DNA of 64,000 bases, taken from Tremella fuciformis (lineage: Eukaryota > Basidiomycota > Tremellomycetes > Tremellales > Tremellaceae). Shown here in pieces: positions 14,770 through 25,106 of the stretch. The translations under genes were made by a program, and so were the position numbers. The stretch is taken from assembly GCA_032768795.1 (NCBI GenBank), contig CP136491.1, positions 682,001-746,000 of the forward strand. Reading direction: 5' to 3'. The notes below the pieces were generated by a model. That model was not told the origin of the DNA. It made no database searches and saw nothing but the letters and a program-made list of their open reading frames with translations. Positions within the stretch are counted from its first letter, which is position 1, and the number at the start of each line of letters is the position of its first letter.

Positions 14770-15558
14770 TCAGTCGAGAGATCGCTCCTCGGCCACTGCG
14801 ACGACCGAGGCGTCCTCCTGGGCTGGGCTCTGAATTGAGCCTGTGAAGCGATCGGTCGCCGCCTGGGACTCGGTCGACGTAAGAGCTTCACGAATACTAT
14901 CACGAACGAAACGATGCCGTGTCGGTCCGGTCCTGGTGCATGGATCTCCATTGCTTGGGAAACGAATTGGAAAGCCTGACCTTGAACATCTTATGGAGAC
15001 TCTGGCGCAGCGCTTGCATGTGCCTTCTGCGAGCCATGCCAGACACTCCCCAGTGCAGGTGCGGCAGCGATCTTCTGGAGCCATGACCTGCCGAACTGTA
15101 TATTCGAGCGGCTCCGGCTTTGGCTCTGGCGTTTGCGCCCACGTGCTCTCTGGTTTCTGTTCTGGTGCTTGCGCTTGCTCTTGCTGTTGCCCCTGCCCCT
15201 GCCCGGGCCTTGGCTTCGACTCTGACCTTGACTTTGCCTCTGTCTTGGTCTCGCTCCCTGTCCCCGTCTGGGTCTCCCTCTTTCCCCCCTGCGTAGGCTT
15301 CAATGTCGTCATTTCTTGTTTCCTACAGGTTTGCGAGGAATCGCTGGGATCAATAAGCTCTCCTTGTGAGCGGTCATGGGTGGAGGGAACGGGCTGTCCA
15401 GCTGTGCTTGTCCCACTGGGTATTGAGACAGTAGTGGGAAACTCTTCCCAATCTTCGCTTGCGCTTTGCATGGTAGTTGGACGAAGAGCAGACTTTGGCA
15501 TCGGCCACGGACCTCGCGAGTCTGGCGGTCCATCAGTGTTAATGTAAGTGAATCGCAT
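14770..15558 (-). CDS. Zinc-cluster-like protein with atypical spacing
   Basis: The first ATG in frame is at 15558 (MRFTYINTDGPP), giving 262 residues; the frame is open further upstream, so an additional 5' exon is possible. Residues about 90-150 are a charged Lys/Glu/Gln/Pro-rich stretch. A six-cysteine cluster follows: C165-x2-C168-x3-C172-x8-C181-x2-C184-x6-C191. The second half matches a Zn2Cys6 cluster. The first loop has three residues instead of six, so metal binding may be altered. The stop is TGA at 14770-14772. It belongs to the same local group as the genes at 12.8, 16.4 and 20.5 kb. Function unknown. Confidence 0.55.
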   Translation of the reverse strand: MRFTYINTDGPPDSRGPWPMPKSALRPTTMQSASEDWEEFPTTVSIPSGTSTAGQPVPSTHDRSQGELIDPSDSSQTCRKQEMTTLKPTQGGKRETQTGTGSETKTEAKSRSESKPRPGQGQGQQQEQAQAPEQKPESTWAQTPEPKPEPLEYTVRQVMAPEDRCRTCTGECLAWLAEGTCKRCARVSIRCSRSGFPIRFPSNGDPCTRTGPTRHRFVRDSIREALTSTESQAATDRFTGSIQSPAQEDASVVAVAEERSLD

Positions 15559-16404
15559 GATGTTTGGCACATCCACTTCTCCTACCGATTGAATGTCGCT
15601 CCCAGGGGTGAACGAGGTCGGCAAGGCTGATATCCGTTTTGATTTAGGCTGGTATGCTGCCCGTGGGCGTACAGTAGGTGCAGATGCCCAAACCCGAGGA
15701 GGCTTCGCATGCGCTCAACTGAGTCTGGACCAGCGAAGCCGGGGCTTGCATTTTATGTAGGGGTTTTGCACCGCGCTTCTTCCCTCATCCAGACTCTCTT
15801 CCAAAGCGGGCATACACCCTTTGTCAGCTGTGAAGCCTTCCTTTCCCAGACGATTCGACACTTGTTTGACCTCTTGGCCTTCTCAAACAAGCGCAACCCC
15901 AGGATGATGTCTGTCAAGAGACCTAGAAAGCGGTCACGTCAAAGCAGGAGAGAGCATGGATGAAATAGTCTCGTTGCACGCATAGGCACCCTAATCAGAA
16001 TTTTCCGTTCATCCGCGAGTAACACGCATAGGTACCTGAAGCAGGCATGAATTGCAGCACATTGGCACGGATTGAACCCACACGAGACCTCAAGATTCAA
16101 GATCATTGCAACTGCCTCAAGATGCAAGAAAGACCGGATCCGGGAGTGAACTGGACAGTCGTCCATTTGCGCTTCAAGTCGAAGCTGTCAGTATGTACAT
16201 ATTATGGGTGAGCTAAAGTAGACAGTCTCTCTCACAACTGGGCCCTTCTTTACAAGGAGTTGTGACTGAGTTGCGAGACTCCTGTACATGTACGAGATAT
16301 ACGAGAGAAGGATGGCTGTGAGCAAGAAGCGTGCGCTCCTCCGGCGGAAGTGGACCTCCATGAGATTGCCGAGGGTCACTGATCCATGTCTCCAGCTCGA
16401 CGTG
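15559..16404. other. Intergenic, no supported gene
   Basis: Between two zinc-cluster genes in the same orientation. I see no protein motif or RNA gene. A stretch at about 16060-16090 looks faintly like a tRNA T-arm on the minus strand but has no matching acceptor stem. Confidence 0.35.
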
Positions 16405-17340
16405 TCAAAACATAGTGCCTGAATTTTGGGTGTCGGGAGTGTCGCCAAAATAGCTAAAATAGGCTTGACCAAGGTGGCTGTTGTTTCGGAAGTCGTTCAC
16501 GCTTTGCGGCGTGTTCGAGTCCGCGAGGTCAAAGTTCCCGGCTGGTGATCCCCCTGGCAGAGCGTTCGTACTCGCTGGCCAAATCACTCCACCCTCTTGG
16601 TAAGAGGTCTCAGGTATAGCCGGAAATGGCACCGATGATTGCCCAACATCGAGGAATTCAGGACGGCTTGGCGGATTGGGAGCAAACGCATAGTCATTTG
16701 GATTACCTGAGCGCGTGTCTGTTGAGAGGCTGTGGGCTGTAGACCACGGGGGAGTTACCATGGACGGATCGAAAGCCGAGGAATCACAAGAACCTGTGTC
16801 ATGACGTGGTATGTTGACGTTGAGTGCGTCCATGGGATTGCAGTCCCTGATACTTGCTACGCCTGCGCCGTCCTGGTGTGGTGTGCGGTTTTCGGGTGTC
16901 CAACAACTTGTACTCTCAAGCTGCAATGCTTGCCAATCGCTCAGAGGAGGAAATACATTGAGATCAGTCAGACCCGGGCCGACATTTGCGTTTGGCGCCC
17001 CGTCGACCATCATCCCGTCATGCCAGGGGGGCATTTGTCCTTCAGGTCCGTTTATCGGAAGCATGGGTTTGGCAGCATGCTGACTGGTCTCAGCATTCGG
17101 ACGGCTCCAACTGCACTCTTGGTTTGTCCTTCTACAGCTTTCGCAGCAGCCTGATTTCTTGTCCCCCTCGCAACGCGATTTACGGCTCCTACATCGTTTG
17201 CAGGCTGATCTCCCTTGTCTCTGCCCGTTCTGGCGATGCTTTCTCGCAGGGCTGCTTGTCTTCGAGTCATGGCTGTTGCCTTGGTCGGGCATCATCATGA
17301 CCGGCTGATCTGTACTCTGGTTGCTCGAGTAAGCAGACAT
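16405..17340 (-). CDS. Zn2Cys6 zinc-cluster protein
   Basis: 311 residues from the ATG at 17340 (MSAYSSNQSTDQ), preceded by a CT-rich leader. The zinc cluster is near the N-terminus: C47-x2-C50-x6-C57-x8-C66-x2-C69-x6-C76, with the basic loop RSRKSR and a preceding basic segment (ARKHRQNGQRQGR). An extra Cys at 65 precedes the fourth ligand. The remainder is rich in Pro, Asn and Ser without a visible regulatory domain and ends YFSYFGDTPDTQNSGTMF. This has the layout of a normal Gal4-type DNA-binding region but is shorter than typical fungal regulators of 600-900 residues. The stop is at 16405-16407. Confidence 0.7.
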   Translation of the reverse strand: MSAYSSNQSTDQPVMMMPDQGNSHDSKTSSPARKHRQNGQRQGRSACKRCRSRKSRCEGDKKSGCCESCRRTNQECSWSRPNAETSQHAAKPMLPINGPEGQMPPWHDGMMVDGAPNANVGPGLTDLNVFPPLSDWQALQLESTSCWTPENRTPHQDGAGVASIRDCNPMDALNVNIPRHDTGSCDSSAFDPSMVTPPWSTAHSLSTDTRSGNPNDYAFAPNPPSRPEFLDVGQSSVPFPAIPETSYQEGGVIWPASTNALPGGSPAGNFDLADSNTPQSVNDFRNNSHLGQAYFSYFGDTPDTQNSGTMF

Positions 17341-18794
17341 AGATGATTGGGTGATTTGGTGTTCAGGAGGAGAGGTGGCAAATTTGATGCCTAGCACTGT
17401 GAGCACCGCCTGGCCCATATGCGCACCTTTGAGGGTCCTCTGAAGGTTCAACTATCTGATTGACTGACTTCCGAACGTCGATGTCTCTTTTCTCTGCTAG
17501 CCCCAAGGCTGACAGAGTTTCGACGACGCAATGAGAGCGCGCTTCTAAGCGAGACAAGTCAGGCGTAACAGCAGGCCTTCGGAAGCTTGATGAGAGGGCT
17601 GCGGCTGCTTGAACCTTCACTCAAACGCGTTTCAAGGTTCTGTTCCGCGGGTGTCGAATTGTGGGCGACTGTGTTATAAAGGATCCGCGTGCGCAGCAGT
17701 GAAAGTCGGATGTCTTTCACTCCAATTCACTCGTCTCTTTCGTGCATTGCTGCTCCTTCCTTATTGTCGCCACTCGAAGGCCTACCTGACTCGACAGACG
17801 CGCTGCGTGTCTCTGGCTTGAAGAGGTTCTGACCGTTTGCGCGAGAAGCAATTCCTCTGCTTGGATCAGCGACATTTTGTGATATGCAGTCACCTCTGAA
17901 ACTTTCTCGGTTCAACAGTGCTTGATGAAGGTTGCCTGAAAATGTATGGAACGCGTGCGCATCATGATGGGGAAGAAGCCAAACTCAATACTGAGCAGCG
18001 ATCAGCCGCCCAATTGAGAGGCAAAGCATGGGTGCAGCTGCCGACGCTTTCTTTCGCCCCTTGGCAAGTCACAAACCGCTTGTCGTCCACTTTAGAGCAG
18101 ACCACTCGCCGAGTAAGGTGACAAGACATACGGGCTGTAAGCACTGTGCACGGTAAAACGCCTCGAGCCTAGCATCACTCTGAGACAGGCTCTCGGCATT
18201 CCGGCCGAATCTACGTCAAAGCAAGTGAAGTCCAAGGCCTAGATAGTAAGGTCTGTTGTCGACGGAGTGTCTGTGCCGGTAAATGTAGACAAAGGCGAAG
18301 CCAGTGCACCCAGCACCGTGCCGGTCTTTCGAGCTGGCAGCACGCAAGATGCGCCCTTCCAAAGTCCACGACTTAGAATCGGGATCTGACTGATCTACAG
18401 ACGCCGCCCCCGCTCCGTTGCCGATGCCGCCTGGCCGATCGAGCCTCAGGCTATTGGTTCCTTTCTAATCGGATCCAGCTCACCTCTTTCTCTTCCTTTC
18501 GTACCTGTACCGCTGACCGGGCGGTGGTGAGGCCGTTTGCTATAGCGGCCCTTGGATGGGCTGACCAGCTGTCCGTGCGACCGCATCACCGGACTCGTTA
18601 TGCGTGAAAGGTCGGCAACAGGTGTGCTTAACGTCTTTGTTCTGGGAAACAGACATCTCCCGAGTAGAAAAGGGTATCAGAGGCATACGCCTAGGGGAAG
18701 AGGCTGCAGTAATCAGGTCCATCAACGTCGACACCGGAATTTGCTCTTTCCCCAGTCGATCTCAGAGCTCGAGCTCAAGCATCTAAAAAACAAA
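17341..18794. other. Divergent intergenic region, no supported gene
   Basis: About 1.45 kb between the zinc-cluster gene (minus) and the membrane-protein gene (plus), presumably both promoters. Short open frames of 60-85 codons on both strands have no motif. I see no repeat longer than about 15 bp. Confidence 0.35.
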
Positions 18795-19626
18795 ATGGAC
18801 ACAATGAGCCCTAAAGGGGGATCGGACCGCTTTTCAATCCTTACGCGAGCGTCTCTATGGGGCATGACATGCGGTCTCGGTCTCCTTTACCTGCACTGTA
18901 ACGGCACTCAAGTGTCATCCTCCCAATTCAAGCTCGGCTCCGTGTCAGCTTCCGATCATCCGACCCACGCCATGGGATGGCCCGCGACGCCCGATCACAA
19001 TCGTTTGCTCATCCTGGAATACCGAGACGTCGCTGCCGACCAAACGCAACTGGGCGCAAATCTTTCGATCTCGCTGAAAGATTACGCTTTGGACAAGGGG
19101 TACGACTATCTCTTCGACTCTGCTTCGTATTTCCCCAGCGAAGCCAACGCGTCATTTATCAAATTCATAGTCAGCGATGAGATTTGGTTGACCGACCGAC
19201 TGTATCATCCGTCCATGAACCGTGTGGCAGCACTGCTCCGTGCGCTCTTGGGGGAGATGAGCAAAGAAGTTCATGAGCGGCCACACTGGATTTGGTCAGT
19301 GTATCCTTCTCATGGTAGAGTCCGCACTAAAGTCCAGGATGCCCAATGCTGCCAAGGTGCATGGACCTTCCCCAATGGTGTGTGACGAAAGACGACTTGA
19401 CCACACGAACTCGAGCTCCCTCCTGTGGCTTGGAGAGCGGAGTTTTGGTCAGATCGACTTCGACCATCTGTTGCATCGGGTTTCGCTTGAGACAGCGGCG
19501 TTTCTGGGCGCGGTGTTGGCATTGGAGCAAGAGGCGTATGAGGAGACAGGTGCTTACCTATCGGGAGAGACGGTCTTTAGCATGGCCTTGAAGCGTCACC
19601 CCGCGTACGAGGAGCGCTTCGGATGA
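18795..19626 (+). CDS. Predicted type II membrane protein, possibly glycosyltransferase-like
   Basis: The start is chosen at 18795 because AAACAAAATGG is a good context and an earlier in-frame ATG adds only a Cys/Arg-rich leader. Residues about 18-36 (SLWGMTCGLGLLYLHC) form one hydrophobic segment, suggesting a signal anchor with a lumenal body. The body includes NRLLILEYRD and DKGYDYLFDSASYFPS, then PHWIW just before a splice site. A GTCAGT donor near 19293 and an AG acceptor near 19338 join to MPNAAKVHGPSPM and a helical C-terminus ending KRHPAYEERFG. The order is loosely like GT34-type Golgi glycosyltransferases, but no DxD motif is visible, so this is only a suggestion. I do not firmly recognise the family. 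Confidence 0.5.
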
Positions 19627-20073
19627 CACGCCACGGTACCAGATACCATGCAATGTGCCGGTGCTGCGCTAATGTTTCGTCCGAGAGCCTTGGAGAAGAG
19701 CGAGTAAAGCCGGTACTTACGGACCTTGCGGGCCAGTATTGTTGAGCGACGATGGCCCACTGGCCACGGTCCCCTACTCTACTCTTCGGTTGTCCAGGTG
19801 ATAGGAGCTAGACCATAGAACCAAACAAATCGAGCAGGTGTCAGGGCGAGCGATCGGCCCATAAGTGTACAGTCTGAGGACACCGGAGCGATGAGTGATG
19901 ATCCTTCGCCCGTAGGAATGCGCAATTGTGAAGCGTACTGGAAAGAATGAAGCAGACGCATGTGCAGGAGATCAAGTGCATGGAAAGGGATGAAGTATAA
20001 CAGGATCTGCGTGTGCAAGCACGACGTCGAGATCCATTTCGGGACATAAATGGCAAGGGGAGAGTAGGTGCGC
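19627..20073. other. Intergenic, convergent genes, nothing seen
   Basis: Lies between the 3' ends of the membrane-protein gene and the zinc-cluster frame. No motif, RNA gene or repeat was recognised. Confidence 0.35.
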
Positions 20074-20460
20074 TCAAGTTTCCGGGAAAGAGGCCTCAGG
20101 CTGATCATAAACGGGGTTCAAATATGCCTCCCAGGCGTCGTCATCCATGGTTGTGGCAGGAGAATAGGGTCCCGCTTCCGCCTGGGAGAAGGCGACACCA
20201 CCGGTCGGAGGCAGTGCCCTCTGACCAGTGTCATAGTCCGCGAAAGTTTGAGTCGTACCGTGGGGTATCGAGGCCCGAGACTCGTGGTAAAACGCGCTGT
20301 TGAACGGTACTACAGAAGCATCACCAACGAGTCCATCTCCGAGGAACGTTGCTTGGGGATATGTAGTCGATCCAGGTGGGGGCAAAGCGTTTCTAGCTTC
20401 GCCGTCGTTGAGATGGTCGCTCAGTTTCGTCTCCAATCCGTTATCGAACAGGAAATCTGG

Positions 20461-20997
20461 TTAGTCTTTGGGCCCAGGATCGTTGAAGCTGATGTTATCT
20501 TGGCCAGTGGCTATGGGAGCGGTGCCATCCTGCTGGGAAGACTCTTGTGAAGTCCCGGATCCGTATGCCTCCTCTTCCGTGACCCGTCTCCGAGCCGTGA
20601 GGTCATAATAGTGTGGAGGCCGACGCTTGGAGCCGAATTTGACCACACACGACCAGTTCTCTTCGGTGCAACGCTCGCAGGGGTCGTTCTCGGACTTTTG
20701 GTCACAACGAGCAATGCCTTTGCAGTTGATGCACGGGTGCATATTTCGGGGCCGCTTCTTCGGCGCCTCTGATTCTGGTTGGGAGTGGATTGCGGAGGAC
20801 ATGGCTCCCGAGCCGTGCGGTTCGGGATCACCAGTGGGCACGGTTGAGGGACGAGGGAGAACATCTTGGTCGACCATTTGAGATTGCTGGACTGCGTTGA
20901 GCTGTGACTGGAGACTGTACCTAGCAAACAAGAAATCGAAATCGGATGTCTTATATTGCTCCTCTGGTGTGATTTCGCGGGATTGATCTTTAGACAT
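20461..20997 (-). CDS. Zinc-cluster protein with open in-frame extension past its stop
   Basis: 178 codons from the ATG at 20997 (MSKDQSREITPEEQ). The six-cysteine cluster is C89-x2-C92-x5-C98-x8-C107-x2-C110-x6-C117, preceded by the basic KKRPRNMH; the first loop is one residue short of canonical. It ends GPKD then TAA at 20461. The same frame stays open after the stop for about 128 more codons (PDFLFDNGLETKLSDH... to a stop at 20074). I found no GT-AG intron that removes the TAA and keeps the frame. The gene may have lost its C-terminus by a nonsense mutation, or use an unseen splice. Membership of the local zinc-cluster group is clear; function is unknown. Confidence 0.6.
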   Translation of the reverse strand: MSKDQSREITPEEQYKTSDFDFLFARYSLQSQLNAVQQSQMVDQDVLPRPSTVPTGDPEPHGSGAMSSAIHSQPESEAPKKRPRNMHPCINCKGIARCDQKSENDPCERCTEENWSCVVKFGSKRRPPHYYDLTARRRVTEEEAYGSGTSQESSQQDGTAPIATGQDNISFNDPGPKD

Positions 20998-21775
20998 GGC
21001 AGATTGAGCAGATCGACTTCAATCGAGCTAAGAGAGGCATGAAGTATGACCGGTCGTTCGGCCGACCATGTCCTGTGGGCCTTGACAAGACTCCACCTAA
21101 AATGATGCGTTGATTAAAGGAGGGCTCTGATTCGGAGCTAACAGAGAAGCGATTAGCATATTTTGTGTTGACATTTATGCTGCTTGATTCGATATTTAAG
21201 CAAAGGGAGGACACACTCAAATGTTCAAAGTCACCTGCAGCATATGATCGATCAGTCGCGACGTGAGGGGAAGCTGTCGGCCGCCGAGCAAGTCCCGAGG
21301 CGCGTAATCGCGGATGCAGGAAGCGTTGCAGCCACTTGCAATGGACTGTTCCAAACAATGCAGGGCTTTTTGGATGTCGGTGCGTGGGGACTCGATACGA
21401 TTGGCGCCGGTCTCCGTGGATATCTCATAGGTCTGGGCTACGGGCCGTTTTGGTGAAAGACAGCATGGGCGCAAGGGCGTGGCTCGGCCCGGCTCGTCGC
21501 GACAAAGATTTACTCTTCGCCAGTGGCTGTGGAATGCGTGCGAAAGTTGAGTGCGGCTTCTGGATTGAGATCAGGCCTGAAGACCTTCAGAGAAGAGCAG
21601 CTCGCCCTATGTGTCAACAATCACGATCCTTCTTGTCCTGCAGGTTATGAGGCCTTCGTCAGCTTCGTCAGCACGGCTATATTACCTGTGCATACACCTA
21701 GATACAACCCGCAGGCGCAACAAGTCCTCATCAATGCCAAGAGAAAGCGTCCAGAGAGCGTGTCAGTCGGATCAG
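20998..21775. other. Intergenic, no supported gene
   Basis: Upstream of the zinc-cluster gene and downstream of RAD51. Open frames of about 90-105 codons overlap on both strands but carry no motif. Confidence 0.35.
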
Positions 21776-23216
21776 CTACATATCTGTCTTCAGCTCCTCC
21801 GGCTCGCCAATACCGTTCGGACTGTGGAGTCAGCTTTGCATGAAGGTCAACAAGGCGCTTCTTACTTGATAGCGAAAATCGCCTCTGCTTCCGGCAAACA
21901 TGGACTGTCGACGATTTTGCACACTCGCGATGATCCTCTGCCTTTCCGCAATTGTAGGCGTGTGGTTGATGCGTGAGCCATGATGTTGCCTCCTCTGGCC
22001 TGTCAGCTTGTTCCCAATCTGGCCAGACCACTAACATGGGCTTCTTCGCGTCTGGCCCAGCGAACTGTCCTCCATCTACCTGCGCCACGACCTGGTTGGT
22101 CACAACGACAGCAACCCCGAACTGCTGGTCAGCTTCAATGATCGATTCCTTGACTCAGCTGACTTCATCTGCCAAGCGTTGCAAAGTGCGAAGGAACTTG
22201 GCAAGATGCGTTTGCCGTGCTGAGAGCTCGCCTCGACCTGAGAAATCTGTCCGGTACAGCGAAGTACAAGAGTCGACTATCAAGAGGGCGAATCTCAGAC
22301 GTCAGCTGCTTCTGAAATGCCAAAGAATTCTGGAAGCTTACCTCGATTCAGCCATCATGGCGCTAGCCTGGATCAGGAGCTGCAATTGATGGTCCGCGTT
22401 GTACGCTCGAGCATATGCAATGTTGTCCAGTACCTCTTCGCCATTCAAGCCGTATCGTTCTGCTACAGCCAACATTCGGACAGGCCGGAAAGTGCCTTCC
22501 GTATCGATATAGAGACATTTGCCCTCTCCACCACCCATGGATATTGGAAGCTACAAGTCAGCTTTTGACGCGTAGAGTGACCGGCAGCTGACTTGACAAG
22601 TGACGGCGAGCTGATGACATATTTGCGATTTGCCCGTCCGAAACTCGCCTGGACGTCAAACCGGCCCGCCGCATATCCATGGCACCACTCACCGAAAAGT
22701 TCTGTGATAGCTCCCGTCTCAATACCACCTACCAGTCAGACTAGTGATATCAGGCTCAGCCGAGTGGGACCTACCGCCAAGGATGGTGTCCAGGCCCGTC
22801 GAGCCCGTAGTCAAGTGCACCAGCTCCGACCGCCTCGAATGTATCTCCGTCGCCGTCGTAAAGCCCATCGGCACCATCTTGCACGCTACCATCAGCCTCC
22901 CTTCCCATCACCGCACCAAGCGTAGGGTAGCTCCTCACCCTCGGCCAGGATCTTGTCCGCCTTGGCCTCCGAGATGCCCTTGATGGTCAAGAGCTGCTTC
23001 TTCGGGGTGAAGGCGACGGCCTCGACGGTGTGCATGCCAGCTTGGATGAGCTTGTCCGTGTCGGACTTGCTGATTCCCGCTTCCTGCCTGTCAGCCGTCT
23101 GGCGAAAGGAATCATAGCGAGCGGACCTGGAGTTTTGCCACCAGGAGCGGGGCGAGGATGAGGGACTCGTCCTCCTCTCCCTGTCCATCGTAGGGTGCCT
23201 CTTCTTGTGTGACCAT
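21776..23216 (-). CDS. RAD51: RecA-family recombinase
   Basis: The strand-exchange protein of homologous recombination in the nucleus. The start is the ATG at 23216 ([18 protein letters not shown]). The N-terminal helix-hairpin-helix region shows [16 protein letters not shown] and [15 protein letters not shown]. Walker A is GEFRTGKSQ, formed across an intron (LFG joined to EFRTGKS) near 22635-22690. [14 protein letters not shown] and [19 protein letters not shown] follow. The Walker B region (ALLIVDS-type) lies around 22290. [20 protein letters not shown] is loop L1/L2. The last introns join [13 protein letters not shown] and [18 protein letters not shown], with TAG at 21776-21778. At least six introns are present. 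All core motifs are intact. Confidence 0.95.
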
Positions 23217-23423
23217 ATCGTGCCGATACTCAGAGTGCTCGTCAAGTAGCAAGCAAGATGAGTGCAAGACTCTGATACTGTCTCGAAGCAAACAGAAGGA
23301 ACAATGATGAAATGAGAACTGGTTGACGTGTGTTGCGTTCGGAAAAGAAATCAGTCCCCGGGCACAGATCGCGACGCGTCCAACGGAAATTTGATCCCGT
23401 CTCACTATGCCATGCCTATGCAA

Positions 23424-24906
23424 CTACCTCTTGACCTCTAGCATGTATCTATCCCATAGCTTCTTCTGCTCTTCCGTGCCCTCCCATGCAAAATTGACTG
23501 TGCGAACCTCCTCGAAACCCTCGTCTTTCTCGGGCTTCTCAAATGCACCGTGAAAGGTATAAAATGCCGACATGGGCAACAATGTCCTTGCGGGCTCCTC
23601 GGGGGGTGCATAGCATGCGCGATACATGTTGTTGTGGGTGGCGAGCTCGATGGGGCACGCAAAGTGAAATATGCGGATAGGGACGTTGAGCTGATTCGCT
23701 AGAGCTACCCAATATGCCCTGGTCGCCCTGTTTCGATTCGTGTTGTCTGCAAGGAGTCAGACTGGCCCACATGGGCTTGGGTGCACTGACCGACGACGAC
23801 CGACTTGCCAGACTTGAGCAGGGCTTCTGCGACTCGCAGACACTTGTCGCGTGTGCCAAGCGTATCTTGGTTCACGTGCTCGTATTTTGCCTGGAAGTAT
23901 CGGCGGAAAAAGCTGGTCTTGCCCGATGCGCTGTGGATCAGCTTGAGCTTATGCAGCCTCGAATGACAACTTACGGTGGTCCGACAAATAGTACCAGCTC
24001 TACCTCTTCACGAGCAATCGGAGAGTTCGACGGCAAGACGCGTGGTACTGCCCTGTTCAGCTCAGCTACTGGCCTGCCGTGGCACCCGTGACTCACGAGT
24101 CGTCAGTATGCTCTTACTAGGCTTGAACCCATTCGGCGGATCCGGAAAGCTATGCCTCGCCTCTTTCAAAAAGTGCTCTTCGGGCGTCACAAACTTCAGC
24201 CCAACATTGAGCGCCAGCTTGAAATCGGTATCGCCGTGATCCTTCTTCCTGGAGGCGGTCGACATTCTCCCGGCGGCATCACCAACATACACACTGCGTT
24301 CGACATCGACCTCGAAGCCTTTGCTGCGGTACAGATCGACGACCGTGTCGAACATGCCGCTGTTAGGCTTGCGATAGACATCAAACTTGCTAAGCGCGGC
24401 AAGGATCCGGATTGGGACGCCCTCGGGCATCTTGGCCGCGACGAGAGGCAGCTTGGCGCGCCATTCGGCGCGGATCTTCTCGCGACCATCGCCTTGATTC
24501 GACAGAACGACAATATGCTTGCCTTCTTCGTGCTCTGCCTTGAGCGCGGCCGGCACGGACGGGTGCCACCACTGCCAGTCGTCTCGCCCAGCTGGGAAGT
24601 CGCCGCCTTTCCGGGTCTTGATGAGCGTTCCGTCTAGGTCGTAAAAGACGACTGGGATACGGGACGAGGAAGGCGGTGGGGCTTTCGAGCTGGACGGCGC
24701 GAAGGGGTCGAGGTGGAGAAAGTGGATGAGGGTAGGAGGGGAGGGGAGAAAGGTGCCCGGCGGACTGACCCCGGCGGCACTGAAGAAGGGGTGAGCTGGG
24801 AGTCAGCCTTGGCGCGGGAGGAAGCAGGGAAGGACCGACGCTTCTTGGACGGCGGCGAGGTCTCAAGGCCATTTAGCGCCGCGCTGGGCCGCTTCGCCGG
24901 CGGCAT
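23424..24906 (-). CDS. PNK1: Polynucleotide 5'-kinase / 3'-phosphatase
   Basis: A DNA end-processing enzyme of single-strand and double-strand break repair. The ATG at 24906 gives [15 protein letters not shown] and a basic PSKKR. A 44 nt intron whose acceptor is just after GGCTGACTCCCAG most likely joins this to [14 protein letters not shown]. The HAD phosphatase domain has [16 protein letters not shown] (the DxDGT nucleophile) and [11 protein letters not shown], then [14 protein letters not shown] and YVGDAAGR. The kinase part has a P-loop ending [12 protein letters not shown] near 23905-23940, then [13 protein letters not shown] and [19 protein letters not shown]. The stop is TAG at 23424-23426. 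The order, phosphatase then kinase without an FHA domain, is the fungal arrangement. It lies directly upstream of RAD51 in the same orientation; both are repair genes. Confidence 0.92.
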
Positions 24907-25106
24907 CGCCAGTGCTCGTCGAATCGTTCAGACCTTAGAAGCGTTCAGAGCCTGCCAAAACGCGTACAGGTCCTGTCAACTATCGTCTCCGGTGGAGGTA
25001 GTGGCGGAAGCAAATCCACGTGCTCTGGCCGAGATATCATAATGGAGTCGGACTGATGAGATATCAGAGCAGTTTGATAAAGCAAAACGTCAAAAGCAGC
25101 AGCGAG
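24907..25106. promoter_or_regulatory. Bidirectional promoter PNK1/TRP4
   Basis: A 200 bp gap between divergent start codons. No distinctive element is visible. Confidence 0.45.

Noticed and set aside
16060..16095. tRNA-like T-arm (GGGTTCAATCC on the minus strand)
   Set aside because: T-stem pairs poorly and no acceptor, D or anticodon arms can be placed.
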